Source: Nitrosomonas marina
GTDB taxonomy: Bacteria > Pseudomonadota > Gammaproteobacteria > Burkholderiales > Nitrosomonadaceae
Reading direction: 5' to 3'
DNA: 64,000 nt
Assembly: GCF_900111605.1 (NCBI RefSeq)
Contig: NZ_FOIA01000005.1
Location: 62,001 to 126,000, forward strand
Shown here: one piece after another, positions 52,887 through 63,555 of the stretch
How positions within the stretch are numbered: the first letter of the stretch is position 1
Layout: each line of letters opens with the position of its first letter
Notes under the pieces: generated by a model
Databases searched by the model: none
The model's input: only the letters and a program-made list of their open reading frames with translations
What the model was told of the DNA's origin: nothing
Made by a program: the position numbers and the translations under genes

Positions 52887-54389
52887 ATGATGTACTGGTT
52901 GAGTGTTTTAATCTTTTTGCCTTTATCTGGCGCCTTGTTGATCGTTCTGGCTTGGCACAGCAATGTTGTTATGGCCCGCAGGGCGGTACTGCTTTTTTCT
53001 GTCGCCGAGCTTCTGATTGCCCTGGGTCTCTGGTGGTTTGCCGATCCCGGCTCTGATGGATATATGTACATCGTCCGAGCATCTTGGATCCCTTCCATGG
53101 GTATTCAATTTCTGCTCGGCATGGATGGACTCAGCCTGCTATTGGTTTTATTGACAGCCTTACTCATCCCAATCGCGATATTGGTATCATGGCATTCGGT
53201 CAAGTATCACTGGCCTGTTTTCGCTGCGCTCCTGCTCGCCATAGAGGCTGGTATTATGGGTGTTTTTCTGGCACTTGACCTGATCCTGTTCTACGTATTC
53301 TGGGAACTCATGCTGGTTCCGATGTATTTTTTAATCGGATTATGGGGCCATGAACGACGGCTATATGCTGCCTATAAATTTTTTCTTTTTACGCTGACAG
53401 GCTCTTTGTTAATGCTGGTATCAATCTTGGGACTGTACTTCATTCATGGCGAGCAGACCGGAATTTATACCTTCGATTACTTCGCACTGCTGCACACCGA
53501 TCTTCCTGACACCACTGGAATGTGGTTAATGCTGGGTTTTTTTGCTGCGTTCGCTGTTAAAATTCCAGTTTTTCCGGTTCACAGCTGGTTGCCCGACGCG
53601 CATACAGAAGCACCAACTGCAGGCAGTATCATACTGGCTGGCCTGCTATTGAAAACCGGGACATACGGTCTGCTGCGCTTTTGTTTGCCACTATTTCCGG
53701 AAGATTCTCTCGAATTTGCACCGTTCGCGATGGCACTGGGTATAGTCGGCATTCTTTACGGCGCCTTCCTCGCACTGGTACAGGAAGATATCAAACGTTT
53801 GATCGCATACTCTTCCATCAGCCATCTCGGTTTTGTCGTACTGGGAATTTACGCCTGGAACCAGGAAAGCCTTCATGGCGCGATGATACTGATACTCGCT
53901 CATGGTGTAACAACAAGTGCGATGTTTGCCATTGTCGGCATGCTCGAAGAACGATCGCACACCCGTTTACTGTCACGCTTGGGAGGATTGCTGTTACCGA
54001 TGCCGCGTTTAGGCACAATGCTGTTATTGTTCACACTGTCTGCCATGGGAATGCCGGGACTGGCCAATTTTGTCGGTGAGTTTCTGGTGCTTGCCGGTGT
54101 CTATCAGATTTCCGCCTCGTTCGCCATCGCTGGGGCCATGGGTATTGTTGCGGGCGCGATTTATCTACTCTGGATGTATCAGCGTGCCATGCTCGGCGAA
54201 GTAAACGAAAACCCGGCATGGCGCGACCTTGATCTTCGGGAGTTATCGGTTCTTGCGATACTGGCAATCCTTGTACTCTGGCTGGGTTTATATCCTGCTC
54301 CTTTCCTGGATTATTTGCAGAGCCCGACCGATATCATCATCGAATTGAATACGGTTGTCACAACAGGAATGGAAGATGCAAGCCATTGA
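52887..54389 (+). CDS. nuoM: NADH-quinone oxidoreductase subunit M
   Basis: Antiporter-like proton-pumping subunit, 500 residues, about 14 helices. It shows FYVFWELMLVPMYFLIGLWG with the key glutamate, and KIPVFPVHSWLPDAHTEAPTAGS with the pumping lysine. It starts 4 bp after nuoL with two successive ATG codons (52887 and 52890), and its end overlaps nuoN by 14 bp. Confidence 0.96.
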   Translation: MMYWLSVLIFLPLSGALLIVLAWHSNVVMARRAVLLFSVAELLIALGLWWFADPGSDGYMYIVRASWIPSMGIQFLLGMDGLSLLLVLLTALLIPIAILVSWHSVKYHWPVFAALLLAIEAGIMGVFLALDLILFYVFWELMLVPMYFLIGLWGHERRLYAAYKFFLFTLTGSLLMLVSILGLYFIHGEQTGIYTFDYFALLHTDLPDTTGMWLMLGFFAAFAVKIPVFPVHSWLPDAHTEAPTAGSIILAGLLLKTGTYGLLRFCLPLFPEDSLEFAPFAMALGIVGILYGAFLALVQEDIKRLIAYSSISHLGFVVLGIYAWNQESLHGAMILILAHGVTTSAMFAIVGMLEERSHTRLLSRLGGLLLPMPRLGTMLLLFTLSAMGMPGLANFVGEFLVLAGVYQISASFAIAGAMGIVAGAIYLLWMYQRAMLGEVNENPAWRDLDLRELSVLAILAILVLWLGLYPAPFLDYLQSPTDIIIELNTVVTTGMEDASH

Positions 54390-55779
54390 CCTGATCAATC
54401 TTGGGCCTTTTATAATACTGGGTTTTGGTGGAATCACCGTACTCGGCCTGGGCATCTTGCCTGCACATGTTTCAACGCGCACTCTGGCAGCCGTTACAAT
54501 TATAATTTTAATACTCGGTACGGTTGCGACCACTTTATGGAAAGTACCCCATGAAATAGACGGGATGTTGGTATTCGACAGATTGAGTCGTCTTTTCGTC
54601 CAGCTCTGCATGCTCGGCGCGATAGTCATAACCATTCTTTCCTTGTATTACCCGACGACCCAGAAAGAAATGCGGGAAGAATATTTAAGCCTGATACTGT
54701 TCACAACACTTGGAATGGCGCTATTCATTTCTTCTCAAAACCTCGTGATGGCCTTTGTCGGACTCGAGATTCTGTCAGTACCGCTTTTCGCCTTGATTGC
54801 GTGGCTACCAAAACAGCAGCACGCAATTGAAGGCGGTATAAAATATGCCATGCTCGCAGGTATTGCTGCGGCTTTTTTTTTATATGGCACGACTCTGGCC
54901 TACGTCAATTCCGGCAGTCTGAACATAGCCGCACTTGGTCAGTCACTATCTGACGGGCATCTGCCTGCAATCGCCGTCACCCTGTTACTGGTGGGTATGG
55001 GTTTTAAACTGGCGCTGGTGCCCTTTCACATGTGGTCGCCTGACATCTATCAAGCTGCTCCCGCCCCTGTAACAGCCTTGTTCGCCAGTACCGTCAAAGC
55101 GGCCGTACTGATATTTCTTATTCGTCTGTTATGCCTGAATCTACAGCCGGTATGGGAAGCATTGCTGCCACTACTGTGGATTCTTGCGGTGATCAGCATG
55201 TTTGCTGGCAATCTTCTGGCGCTGTTACAGCAGAATATAAAACGGCTGCTTGCTTATTCATCGATTGCTCATATCGGCTACATATTTGTTGCACTGGCCG
55301 CAGGAAACTCTTTGGGACGCGACGCTGCCATTTACTATTCACTGGCGTATGCGCTGATGAATCTCGGTGCTTTTGCCGTTGTTGCCGCACTCGCCCTGAC
55401 AGGCAAGGATCGACAAACTCTGGAGGATTATCGCGGGCTTGGACGACAGTATCCCATTCTTGGAATATCCATGGCTATCAGTCTGCTGGCCCTCGCAGGC
55501 CTACCTCCAACAGCTGGATTTGTTGCCAAACTGCTCGCTTTTGGGTCGGCGGTCGAAGCTGGCCATTTCATTCTTGCCATTATTGCAGTAATCAACACTG
55601 CAATTGCTTTCTACTACTATTTGCATATCCTGGTCATTTTTTTTGCAGAGGAAAAAGAAAAAACAGGGCAAATTATCGCTCCACTGCCAAAAGGTACTCT
55701 CGTCAGCGTAATTGTAATCAATTCATTCATCATAGGACTCGGTATTTTTCCAGAACTTATCACTACAGGCTTTCCGTAA
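54376..55779 (+). CDS. nuoN: NADH-quinone oxidoreductase subunit N
   Basis: Third antiporter-like subunit of complex I, 467 residues, about 14 helices, with FVGLEILSVPLFALIAW and FKLALVPFHMWSPDIYQ. ATG 54376 has AGGA at a good distance; the in-frame TTG at 54355 is rejected. It is the last gene of the nuo operon, and a 257-bp gap without a recognisable gene follows before ackA. Confidence 0.95.
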   Translation: MQAIDLINLGPFIILGFGGITVLGLGILPAHVSTRTLAAVTIIILILGTVATTLWKVPHEIDGMLVFDRLSRLFVQLCMLGAIVITILSLYYPTTQKEMREEYLSLILFTTLGMALFISSQNLVMAFVGLEILSVPLFALIAWLPKQQHAIEGGIKYAMLAGIAAAFFLYGTTLAYVNSGSLNIAALGQSLSDGHLPAIAVTLLLVGMGFKLALVPFHMWSPDIYQAAPAPVTALFASTVKAAVLIFLIRLLCLNLQPVWEALLPLLWILAVISMFAGNLLALLQQNIKRLLAYSSIAHIGYIFVALAAGNSLGRDAAIYYSLAYALMNLGAFAVVAALALTGKDRQTLEDYRGLGRQYPILGISMAISLLALAGLPPTAGFVAKLLAFGSAVEAGHFILAIIAVINTAIAFYYYLHILVIFFAEEKEKTGQIIAPLPKGTLVSVIVINSFIIGLGIFPELITTGFP

Positions 55780-56036
55780 AATATTTCATTCAGAAACATT
55801 CACTGATATTTCGGAAATTGATGTGATTGCTAGGCAAGATGTGGCACCGAAGGCTGAAACGCCTGTCTTGGATTTTCAGCTATGGTCAGTTTAGTTTAAA
55901 AATAAAATCAACTGGTATACGATGTATAGCATACATTAAGCGATTGTCAGGCAGGATCCTTACCAAGGAGACGCCTTTACCTTATTTTTGCGAAATACCG
56001 GAAACAGTTTTAGTTTATCTCTAAAACAGGATCAAA

Positions 56037-57245
56037 ATGCAGGAAGCAATTGTTGTCATTAATGCCGGTTCGTCCAGTATCAAGTTTGCTGTCTATGCCT
56101 CAGCACAGAACGCGCGTTCGTTTAATGTGCATTATCGTGGAAAACTGACCGGTATTGGGCATCAGAACGATTTTGCTCTGGTAGACAACCATGGTGACAC
56201 ACTTGTCATCACAGATCGGTTGCGTACAGAAACCTCAAAGATACGCACCCATGACCAGGCGCTGTCCGTGATTGTGAACTGGATAAATGGTCAAGCAGGC
56301 AATTTTTCACTTATTGCTGCAGGTCACCGCGTCGTACATGGTGGTGAAAAGTTTTCGTCACCGGTAATGGTGAATGAGGCGATTCTCTCCGACCTGAAAA
56401 GCTTTATTCCACTCGCCCCGCTGCATCAACCTTATCAAATTTCAGCCATTGAAATCCTGGCGGAACTATACCCCGGAATGGTCCAGATCGCCTGTTTCGA
56501 TACCGCTTTCCATCGCAACCAGCCGTATGTCGCACAACAGTTTGCGCTGCCCAGATCACTGCAGCAACAGGGAATTATCAGATACGGCTTCCATGGATTA
56601 TCTTATGAATATATTGCTGATATATTGCCTGAATATATGGGTAACGCAGCCGAAGGCCGCGTCATTGTAGCGCATCTAGGGCAAGGCGCCAGCATGTGCG
56701 CAATGCAGTCGCGTAGAAGTATTGCCACCACCATGTCCTTCAGCCCGCTGGATGGATTGCCCATGGGTACCCGTTGCGGCACGCTGGACCCTGCCGTAAT
56801 ATTTTTTCTGGTGAAAGAAAAAGGAATGGATATTGATGCTGTCAGTGAACTTCTGAATTATCAATCAGGGCTGATCGGCGTATCCGGAATCAGCAGCGAT
56901 ATGCAGGAATTGCTGGACAGCGATGATCCTCATGCGAAAGAAGCAATTGACCTGTTTGTTTATCGGGCAAGCCGGGAACTGGGTTCACTGACTGCGGCAT
57001 TAAACGGCCTGGACGCACTTGTTTTTACAGCCGGTATCGGTGAACATGCTCACCGTATTCGCGAACGGATTTGCCGCCAAGCATCCTGGCTAGGTATCCA
57101 TATTGATAAAGCGGCAAATGTAATCGGCAGGCATCAGATCAGCACCACAAAAAGTCCAGTATCTGTATGGGTTGTTCCAACCGATGAGGAGCGCATGATC
57201 GCCCGCCATGTAACAAATACTATCGAAAAAAATTACTGTATCTAG
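56037..57245 (+). CDS. ackA: acetate kinase
   Basis: Interconverts acetyl phosphate plus ADP and acetate plus ATP. The 402-residue protein has both family signatures: VINAGSSSIKFAVY at the N-terminus and FHGLSYEYIA in the middle, with HRVVHGGEKF and the phosphate loop HLGQGAS (Gln where Asn is usual). The neighbour is phosphoketolase, whose product is acetyl phosphate, rather than phosphotransacetylase. This pairing points to acetate formation with ATP gain as the main direction. Confidence 0.95.
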   Translation: MQEAIVVINAGSSSIKFAVYASAQNARSFNVHYRGKLTGIGHQNDFALVDNHGDTLVITDRLRTETSKIRTHDQALSVIVNWINGQAGNFSLIAAGHRVVHGGEKFSSPVMVNEAILSDLKSFIPLAPLHQPYQISAIEILAELYPGMVQIACFDTAFHRNQPYVAQQFALPRSLQQQGIIRYGFHGLSYEYIADILPEYMGNAAEGRVIVAHLGQGASMCAMQSRRSIATTMSFSPLDGLPMGTRCGTLDPAVIFFLVKEKGMDIDAVSELLNYQSGLIGVSGISSDMQELLDSDDPHAKEAIDLFVYRASRELGSLTAALNGLDALVFTAGIGEHAHRIRERICRQASWLGIHIDKAANVIGRHQISTTKSPVSVWVVPTDEERMIARHVTNTIEKNYCI

Positions 57246-57356
57246 TTGTTTTTTAGTTATTATTTTTTAGGAACAATAACAAAATGATTTGTTCAACCAT
57301 TTAAGGCCTGATAACAAAGCTGGAACCGGTCATTTTATCATGTGAAGGAGCAGGAA

Positions 57357-59756
57357 ATGGAGCAGACCAATATTGAATCATCCTCCCAGCCTCAGCCACT
57401 AACGAGCGAGGAACTGCGTAAGATAAACGCTTATTGGAGAGCATCAAATTATCTGTCCGTTGGCCAGATCTACCTGCTCGACAATCCGCTTTTAACGAAA
57501 CCGCTGACCCTGGAACATATCAAACCCAGATTGCTCGGACACTGGGGAACCACGCCGGGATTAAACTTCATTTACACGCACCTGAACAGGATCATTAAAA
57601 CCAACGAACTGAATATGATATACGTTACCGGTCCCGGTCACGGCGGTCCCGGCCTTGTTGCCCACACCTGGCTTGAAGGCACATACAGTGAAATTTACCC
57701 CAGCGTACCGCAAAATGAATCTGGCATGAAGAAACTGTTCAAACAGTTTTCCTTTCCTGGCGGAATTCCGAGTCACTGTGCGCCAGAAACACCAGGTTCG
57801 ATCCATGAAGGCGGAGAGCTAGGTTATGCGCTCTCGCATGCGTACGGGGCAGTTTTTGACAATCCCGATCTTATCGCATGTTGCGTCGTTGGAGATGGTG
57901 AAGCAGAGACCGGTCCGTTAGCAACCGCATGGCATTCCAATAAATTCTTGAACCCCGTCCAGGATGGAGCGGTACTTCCCATACTGCATCTGAACGGCTA
58001 TAAAATAGCCAATCCGACTGTGCTCGCACGTTTAAGTCATGAAGAGCTTGAAAGTCTTTTCGTTGGATATGGTCATACCCCCTACTGGGTCGAAGGATCT
58101 GACCCCGAAACCATGCATCAGAGCATGGCGGCCACACTCGACACTGTTATCACTGACATCAAGGCCATTCAAACTAATGCACGGAAAACCGGGAATGTAA
58201 CGCGTCCACGCTGGCCGATGATAATCCTGCGCACGCCAAAAGGCTGGACCGGCCCCGCTGAGGTGGACGGTTTGAAAACGGAAGGTTATTGGCGCTCACA
58301 CCAGGTTCCATTGGCAGAATTATCTACCAAGCCGGAACATATCCAACTGCTGGAACAATGGATGAAAAGCTACAAACCGGAGCAGTTATTTGACAAAAAC
58401 GGCGCATTAAGACTCGAGCTTGCTGAACTGGCCCCCGAGGGTCCCCGTCGTATGAGCGCCAATCCGCACACCAATGGTGGATTGTTACTCAAGGAACTGA
58501 ACATTCCAGATTTCCGTGACTATGCAGTCTCAGTACCGCATCCGGGTCAGGTAGAGGCTGAATCAACCCGCATCATGGGTTATCTATTACGCGATGTCAT
58601 GAAACTCAACGATCGCTCGCGCAATTTCCGCGTAATGGGACCGGACGAAACAAACTCAAACCGTCTTGGTGCATTGTTTGAAGTTACTGATCGCACCTGG
58701 ATGGCTGAAATACTCCCGGACGATGATCATCTTGCACCGAACGGCCGGGTGATGGAAATTCTCAGTGAACATACCTGCCAAGGCTGGCTTGAGGGATATC
58801 TGTTGACCGGTCGCCACGGAATTTTTTCCTGTTATGAAGCGTTCATCCATATTGTTGATTCCATGTTCAACCAGCATGCCAAATGGCTAAAGGTCAGCAA
58901 GGAAATTCCCTGGCGACGCCCCATCGCATCGTTGAATTACTTGCTGACATCCCATGTCTGGCGTCAGGATCACAATGGCTTTTCGCATCAGGATCCCGGC
59001 TTCATTGATCATGTCGTCAATAAAAAAGCCGACATCATTCGTGTTTTCCTTCCACCTGACGCCAATACGCTGCTGACTGTCACGGATAAATGCCTGCGTA
59101 GTCGAGACTTCATCAATGTCATTGTTGCCGGCAAACAGCAGCAGCCGCAATGGCTGAGTATCGATGCCGCCATCAAGCACTGCAGCGCCGGCATCGGCAT
59201 CTGGGAATGGGCAAGTAACGACCAGGGGAAAGAACCGGATGTAGTCATGGCCTGCGCGGGCGATGTCCCTACTCTTGAAACGCTTGCTGCTGTCGAATTG
59301 CTTCGTCAGCAAGCCCCCGAACTGAGAATTCGGGTCATCAATATCGTCGATCTGATGACCCTGCAGCCCAGAGAAGAACATCCGCATGGATTACCGGATA
59401 AGGATTTTGACGCCATGTTTACAAAAGATAAACCCATCATCTTCGCTTATCATGGTTACCCCTGGTTGATTCACCGGCTGACCTACCGTCGTACCAATCA
59501 TAACAATCTGCATGTGCGTGGTTACAAGGAAGAAGGCACCACTACGACACCATTTGATATGGTCGTACGTAACGACCTGGACCGTTTTCATTTGGTAAGC
59601 GATGTCGTGGATCGTGTCGCCAAACTAAATCAGACTGGTGGATATATAAAACAGTTTGTCCGCGACAAGCTTATTGAGCACCGCCACTTTATAACAACCT
59701 ATGGAAAGGATATGCCCGAGATCATCAACTGGAAATGGTCAGGAACATATCATTGA
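57357..59756 (+). CDS. xfp: xylulose-5-phosphate/fructose-6-phosphate phosphoketolase
   Basis: ThDP enzyme that splits xylulose 5-phosphate (and often fructose 6-phosphate) with phosphate to acetyl phosphate plus glyceraldehyde 3-phosphate or erythrose 4-phosphate. The 799-residue protein has the family features: GPGHGGPG, the ThDP-Mg motif [19 protein letters not shown] and [19 protein letters not shown]. The start at 57357 follows AAGGAG; an in-frame GTG at 57342 overlaps that site. Whether F6P is used as well cannot be told. Confidence 0.94.
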   Translation: MEQTNIESSSQPQPLTSEELRKINAYWRASNYLSVGQIYLLDNPLLTKPLTLEHIKPRLLGHWGTTPGLNFIYTHLNRIIKTNELNMIYVTGPGHGGPGLVAHTWLEGTYSEIYPSVPQNESGMKKLFKQFSFPGGIPSHCAPETPGSIHEGGELGYALSHAYGAVFDNPDLIACCVVGDGEAETGPLATAWHSNKFLNPVQDGAVLPILHLNGYKIANPTVLARLSHEELESLFVGYGHTPYWVEGSDPETMHQSMAATLDTVITDIKAIQTNARKTGNVTRPRWPMIILRTPKGWTGPAEVDGLKTEGYWRSHQVPLAELSTKPEHIQLLEQWMKSYKPEQLFDKNGALRLELAELAPEGPRRMSANPHTNGGLLLKELNIPDFRDYAVSVPHPGQVEAESTRIMGYLLRDVMKLNDRSRNFRVMGPDETNSNRLGALFEVTDRTWMAEILPDDDHLAPNGRVMEILSEHTCQGWLEGYLLTGRHGIFSCYEAFIHIVDSMFNQHAKWLKVSKEIPWRRPIASLNYLLTSHVWRQDHNGFSHQDPGFIDHVVNKKADIIRVFLPPDANTLLTVTDKCLRSRDFINVIVAGKQQQPQWLSIDAAIKHCSAGIGIWEWASNDQGKEPDVVMACAGDVPTLETLAAVELLRQQAPELRIRVINIVDLMTLQPREEHPHGLPDKDFDAMFTKDKPIIFAYHGYPWLIHRLTYRRTNHNNLHVRGYKEEGTTTTPFDMVVRNDLDRFHLVSDVVDRVAKLNQTGGYIKQFVRDKLIEHRHFITTYGKDMPEIINWKWSGTYH

Positions 59757-59797
59757 AAACCGTTGAATGATTTTCAACACACTCTTGTGTCGTACAT

Positions 59798-62395
59798 ATG
59801 AATACAAACAGTGAACGAAACTCACGAGAACCCATGACAATACCGCTACTGATGATTCATTATCATCAGGATCTGCCTTCCGATCTGGTTCTTCTTGTGG
59901 AACAAATCGCAGAGCTGGCGATCGACCTACGCTGGACCTGGAGCCATGCCGGCGATACAGTATGGAAGGCAATGGATCCCGTACTATGGGAACAGAGTGA
60001 AAATCCATTGGTCGTCCTGCAGAATCTTTCCCGTGAACGCCTGGAAGAGCTCAATCGAAATGCTCAGTTCAAACACCATTTGAACAATCTGTCCGAGGCA
60101 CGCAGCACTTACTGCAACAGCTGCGGATGGTTTGGAGAAGTGTATGCGGATTCACCATTAAAAGGGGTGGCCTATTTCAGCATGGAGTTTGGTCTGGGCC
60201 AGGCTCTGCCCTTATACGCAGGTGGTCTTGGCGTACTGGCGGGTGATTATCTCAAAGCAGCAAGTGATCTGGCAGTGCCGGTAACTGCAATCGGCTTACT
60301 CTATCAGGAGGGTTATTTCCGGCAGATTCTTGATGAAACACTATGGCAACAGGAAGTCTATCCCTACAACGACTCCAGCACAATGCCGCTGTGGCCGGTA
60401 CTGGCGCGTAATGGCACCTGGCTGTCCATTCCTATTGAGCTGCCGGGCCGCACTGTACGCCTGCATGTCTGGGAAGTAAGGGTGGGCCGTATTCGTTTGT
60501 TTCTGCTCGACAGCAATGATCCCTTGAACAGTCCGCTGGATCGCGGTATCACCAGCAAATTATACGGCGGTGGAGAAGAAATGCGCCTGGTCCAGGAAAT
60601 TGCACTGGGTATTGGCGGCTGGCGATTGATCCAGGCTTTGGGGCTTGAGGTCGATGTCTGCCATCTGAACGAAGGTCACGCGGCATTTGTGACCCTGGAG
60701 CGGGCACGTTGCTTCAAGGAAAAAAATCAGGTGGATTTTTGGCAAGCGCTCTGGGCCACCCGGCCCGGCAACTTGTTTACCACACACACGCCGGTAGCAG
60801 CCGGTTTTGATTCATTTCCACGTGATTTAATCACAAAGTATGGCGTCATCTATGCGAAGACGCTGGATGTGGCTCCTGAAAAACTGATAGCCCTGGGACG
60901 CCGCAACGGAAAAGATAGCGATGAGCCATTCAATATGGCATATCTGGCGGCGCGCACCTGCGCCAGGGTCAATGGTGTGAGCCGTCTGCATCGTACGGTT
61001 AGCCAGGGCATTTTCCAGAGCCTCTACCCGTCATGGCCACAATGCGAAGTGCCCGTAACATATGTAACCAATGGTGTACATGTACCGTCATGGGACTCAC
61101 CCTGGGCCGATGAAATCTGGACCCGCAGTTGCGGCAAGGATCGCTGGCTCAGTTCCGAAAACTCCCTGACAGTTGCAATCGAATCACTTGACGATGAGGT
61201 ATTATGGGATTTTTGCGGTCAGGAACGCGCTGATCTGGTACGGCGTGCGCGCCAGAGGCTTCGCAGACAGTTTGAACACCGTGCCTTAACAACTGATACC
61301 GTTCAACAAGTGGACCAGATTCTTGACCCGAATATACTCACGCTTGGATTTGCCCGCCGCTTCACCGCTTACAAGCGCCCTAACCTGCTGCTGCATGACC
61401 CCGAACGGCTCATCAATCTGCTGCTCAACCCGGAAAAACCGGTACAGATCGTCGTTGCTGGCAAAGCGCATCCAAACGATACCGAAGGTAAACGTTTTAT
61501 CCAGCAATGGGCGAACTTTGCCGAGCGCCAGGAAATCCGTAAACGCGTGGTTTTTCTTGAAGATTACGATATCGCACTCGCGCAGGAAATGGTTCAGGGT
61601 ATCGATGTGTGGATCAACACTCCGCTTCGTCCCTGGGAAGCAAGCGGTACCAGCGGCATGAAAGTGCTGGTCAATGGCGGCCTGAATCTCTCGGAACTGG
61701 ACGGGTGGTGGGCCGAAGCACACACGCCGGATGTCGGCTGGGCGCTCGGCGATGGCAAGACACATCACGAACCGGAATGGAACCACATAGAAGCAGAACA
61801 ATTGTATCGCCTGCTGGAAGAAGAAATTGTACCCATGTTCTATAATCGCGATGCAGCAGGCATTCCCCGCGCATGGGTGGCGAAAGTGCGCGCAAGCATG
61901 TCAACGCTCGCACCGCAATTCAGCACCAACCGCATGGTGCGTGAGTATGTCGAAAAACTGTACATGCCTGCTGCTATTGGCTTTCATAACCGTATTGCTC
62001 AAGGTGGAAAAATTGGCAAAAAATTGCACCGTTGGAATGAACAGCTCGTCCAGTTTTGGAATGATGTTCATTTAAGTAATCTGTCTATATTCGAAGAAAG
62101 CGAAGGTTGGACATATGAAATACAGGCTTATTTCGGAGAAATTTCTCCCGAATCTGTTGAAATGCAGATTTACGCTGACCCGATTGAGCCTGACACTGCT
62201 CCTGTTTGCCTGAAAATGCACCAGCATGCCAGAATACCTGGAACCGTCAACGGGTATGTATATAAAGGCAACATAAACACCACTCGTCCTTACACCGATT
62301 TTACACCCCGAGTCGTCGCATGCCATCACGATGCACTGATACCTGCTGAAAATAATCTGATTTTGTGGTGGTCGGGTGATAAAGTACTGTCGTGA
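59798..62395 (+). CDS. glgP: alpha-glucan (glycogen/maltodextrin) phosphorylase, GT35
   Basis: Releases glucose 1-phosphate from alpha-1,4-glucans using PLP. The 865-residue protein has the N-terminal DUF3417 region typical of the archaeal/thermophile-like phosphorylases (LAIDLRWTWSHAGDTVWKAMDP), then the catalytic core with FAVRFTAYKR-like segment (GFARRFTAYKRPNLL) and the PLP lysine in GTSGMKVLVNGGLNLSELDGWW (about 622, split by position). A start at 59834 (MTIPLLMIHYHQ) is also possible. It follows xfp by 41 bp. No glycogen synthase is in this window. Confidence 0.93.
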   Translation: MNTNSERNSREPMTIPLLMIHYHQDLPSDLVLLVEQIAELAIDLRWTWSHAGDTVWKAMDPVLWEQSENPLVVLQNLSRERLEELNRNAQFKHHLNNLSEARSTYCNSCGWFGEVYADSPLKGVAYFSMEFGLGQALPLYAGGLGVLAGDYLKAASDLAVPVTAIGLLYQEGYFRQILDETLWQQEVYPYNDSSTMPLWPVLARNGTWLSIPIELPGRTVRLHVWEVRVGRIRLFLLDSNDPLNSPLDRGITSKLYGGGEEMRLVQEIALGIGGWRLIQALGLEVDVCHLNEGHAAFVTLERARCFKEKNQVDFWQALWATRPGNLFTTHTPVAAGFDSFPRDLITKYGVIYAKTLDVAPEKLIALGRRNGKDSDEPFNMAYLAARTCARVNGVSRLHRTVSQGIFQSLYPSWPQCEVPVTYVTNGVHVPSWDSPWADEIWTRSCGKDRWLSSENSLTVAIESLDDEVLWDFCGQERADLVRRARQRLRRQFEHRALTTDTVQQVDQILDPNILTLGFARRFTAYKRPNLLLHDPERLINLLLNPEKPVQIVVAGKAHPNDTEGKRFIQQWANFAERQEIRKRVVFLEDYDIALAQEMVQGIDVWINTPLRPWEASGTSGMKVLVNGGLNLSELDGWWAEAHTPDVGWALGDGKTHHEPEWNHIEAEQLYRLLEEEIVPMFYNRDAAGIPRAWVAKVRASMSTLAPQFSTNRMVREYVEKLYMPAAIGFHNRIAQGGKIGKKLHRWNEQLVQFWNDVHLSNLSIFEESEGWTYEIQAYFGEISPESVEMQIYADPIEPDTAPVCLKMHQHARIPGTVNGYVYKGNINTTRPYTDFTPRVVACHHDALIPAENNLILWWSGDKVLS

Positions 62396-62430
62396 AATGA
62401 TGTGTGCACATATGTTTGAAAGGAGGCATG

Positions 62431-63555
62431 ATGAAGACAGCCAATCCGTTGCAGAAACTCAAAACACTGGAACAAAGCGTATGGCTCGACTATATCCAGC
62501 GCGGCATCCTCGACAATGGCGAAGTCGCCAGAATGATAGAAGACGACGGATTGGCCGGTATCACTTCCAATCCTGCCATTTTTGAAAAAGCGATCAATGA
62601 ACATGGAGATTACGACCAGGCAATAACGTTACTCGCCCGAAGCGGAACCAGTGCCAGCGAGATATATGAAATACTGGCTACCGAAGACGTTCAGCGGGCC
62701 GCTGATTTGTTCCGCCCGGTTTATGAAGAATCGAACGGGCGGGATGGCTTTGTCAGTCTGGAAGTATCGCCATATCTTGCGTATAACACGGAAAGCACAG
62801 TTGCCGAAGCCAAACGTTTGTGGATAAAACTGGATCGGCCCAATGTGATGATCAAAGTCCCTGCCACTCGCGATGGCCTGTCGGCAATCACGCAATTAAT
62901 CACCGCCGGCATAAACGTGAATGTTACCTTGTTGTTCGGAATTACGCGCTATCAGGAAGTCGTTGATGCCTTTATCAGCGGACTGCAAAAACGCGCCTCG
63001 CAAAACAGACCCATAGAACGTATTGCCTCGGTGGCAAGCTTTTTTCTGAGTCGAATTGATACACTGGTAGACAAGCAGCTTGATAAGCTTGCAGAAAATA
63101 AATCAATGAATACAGCGCACCCGTTGCGTGGCCAGGCTGCTGTCGCCAGCGCCCGACTGGCTTATCAGCACTATCGTAAATGGACAAACAGTGAACACTG
63201 GCAGGAACTGGCCCGGAAAGGAGCGCGAACACAGCGCCTGTTATGGGCAAGTACAGGCACAAAAGATCCTGCATACAGCGATATCAAATATATCGAACCG
63301 CTCATTGGTCGTGAAACGGTCAATACAATGACATTGCAAACCCTGTCGGCTTACCGCGATCATGGACAGCCAGTAGAGCGAATAGAGCAGGAACTGGATA
63401 CAGCCGCAGCCATACCAAAGCAACTTGGTGAACTCGGTATAGATCTTGAGATAGTCAGCAAGCAACTGGAAGAGGAAGGCGTACAAAAATTTATAGATCC
63501 GTACCATACATTGCTGGAAAGTCTGGAACAAAAACGCTTCAGCTTGAACGTCTAG
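62431..63555 (+). CDS. tal: transaldolase (long form)
   Basis: Transfers a dihydroxyacetone unit between sugar phosphates in the pentose phosphate pathway. The 374-residue protein belongs to the longer class seen in cyanobacteria and actinobacteria. It has GITSNPAIFEKAI near the N-terminus and the Schiff-base lysine in MIKVPATRDG (about 141). AAGGAGG precedes; ATG 62431 is taken, and ATG 62428 is too close to that site. It ends the ackA-xfp-glgP-tal run, supplying pentose phosphates for phosphoketolase. Confidence 0.94.
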   Translation: MKTANPLQKLKTLEQSVWLDYIQRGILDNGEVARMIEDDGLAGITSNPAIFEKAINEHGDYDQAITLLARSGTSASEIYEILATEDVQRAADLFRPVYEESNGRDGFVSLEVSPYLAYNTESTVAEAKRLWIKLDRPNVMIKVPATRDGLSAITQLITAGINVNVTLLFGITRYQEVVDAFISGLQKRASQNRPIERIASVASFFLSRIDTLVDKQLDKLAENKSMNTAHPLRGQAAVASARLAYQHYRKWTNSEHWQELARKGARTQRLLWASTGTKDPAYSDIKYIEPLIGRETVNTMTLQTLSAYRDHGQPVERIEQELDTAAAIPKQLGELGIDLEIVSKQLEEEGVQKFIDPYHTLLESLEQKRFSLNV

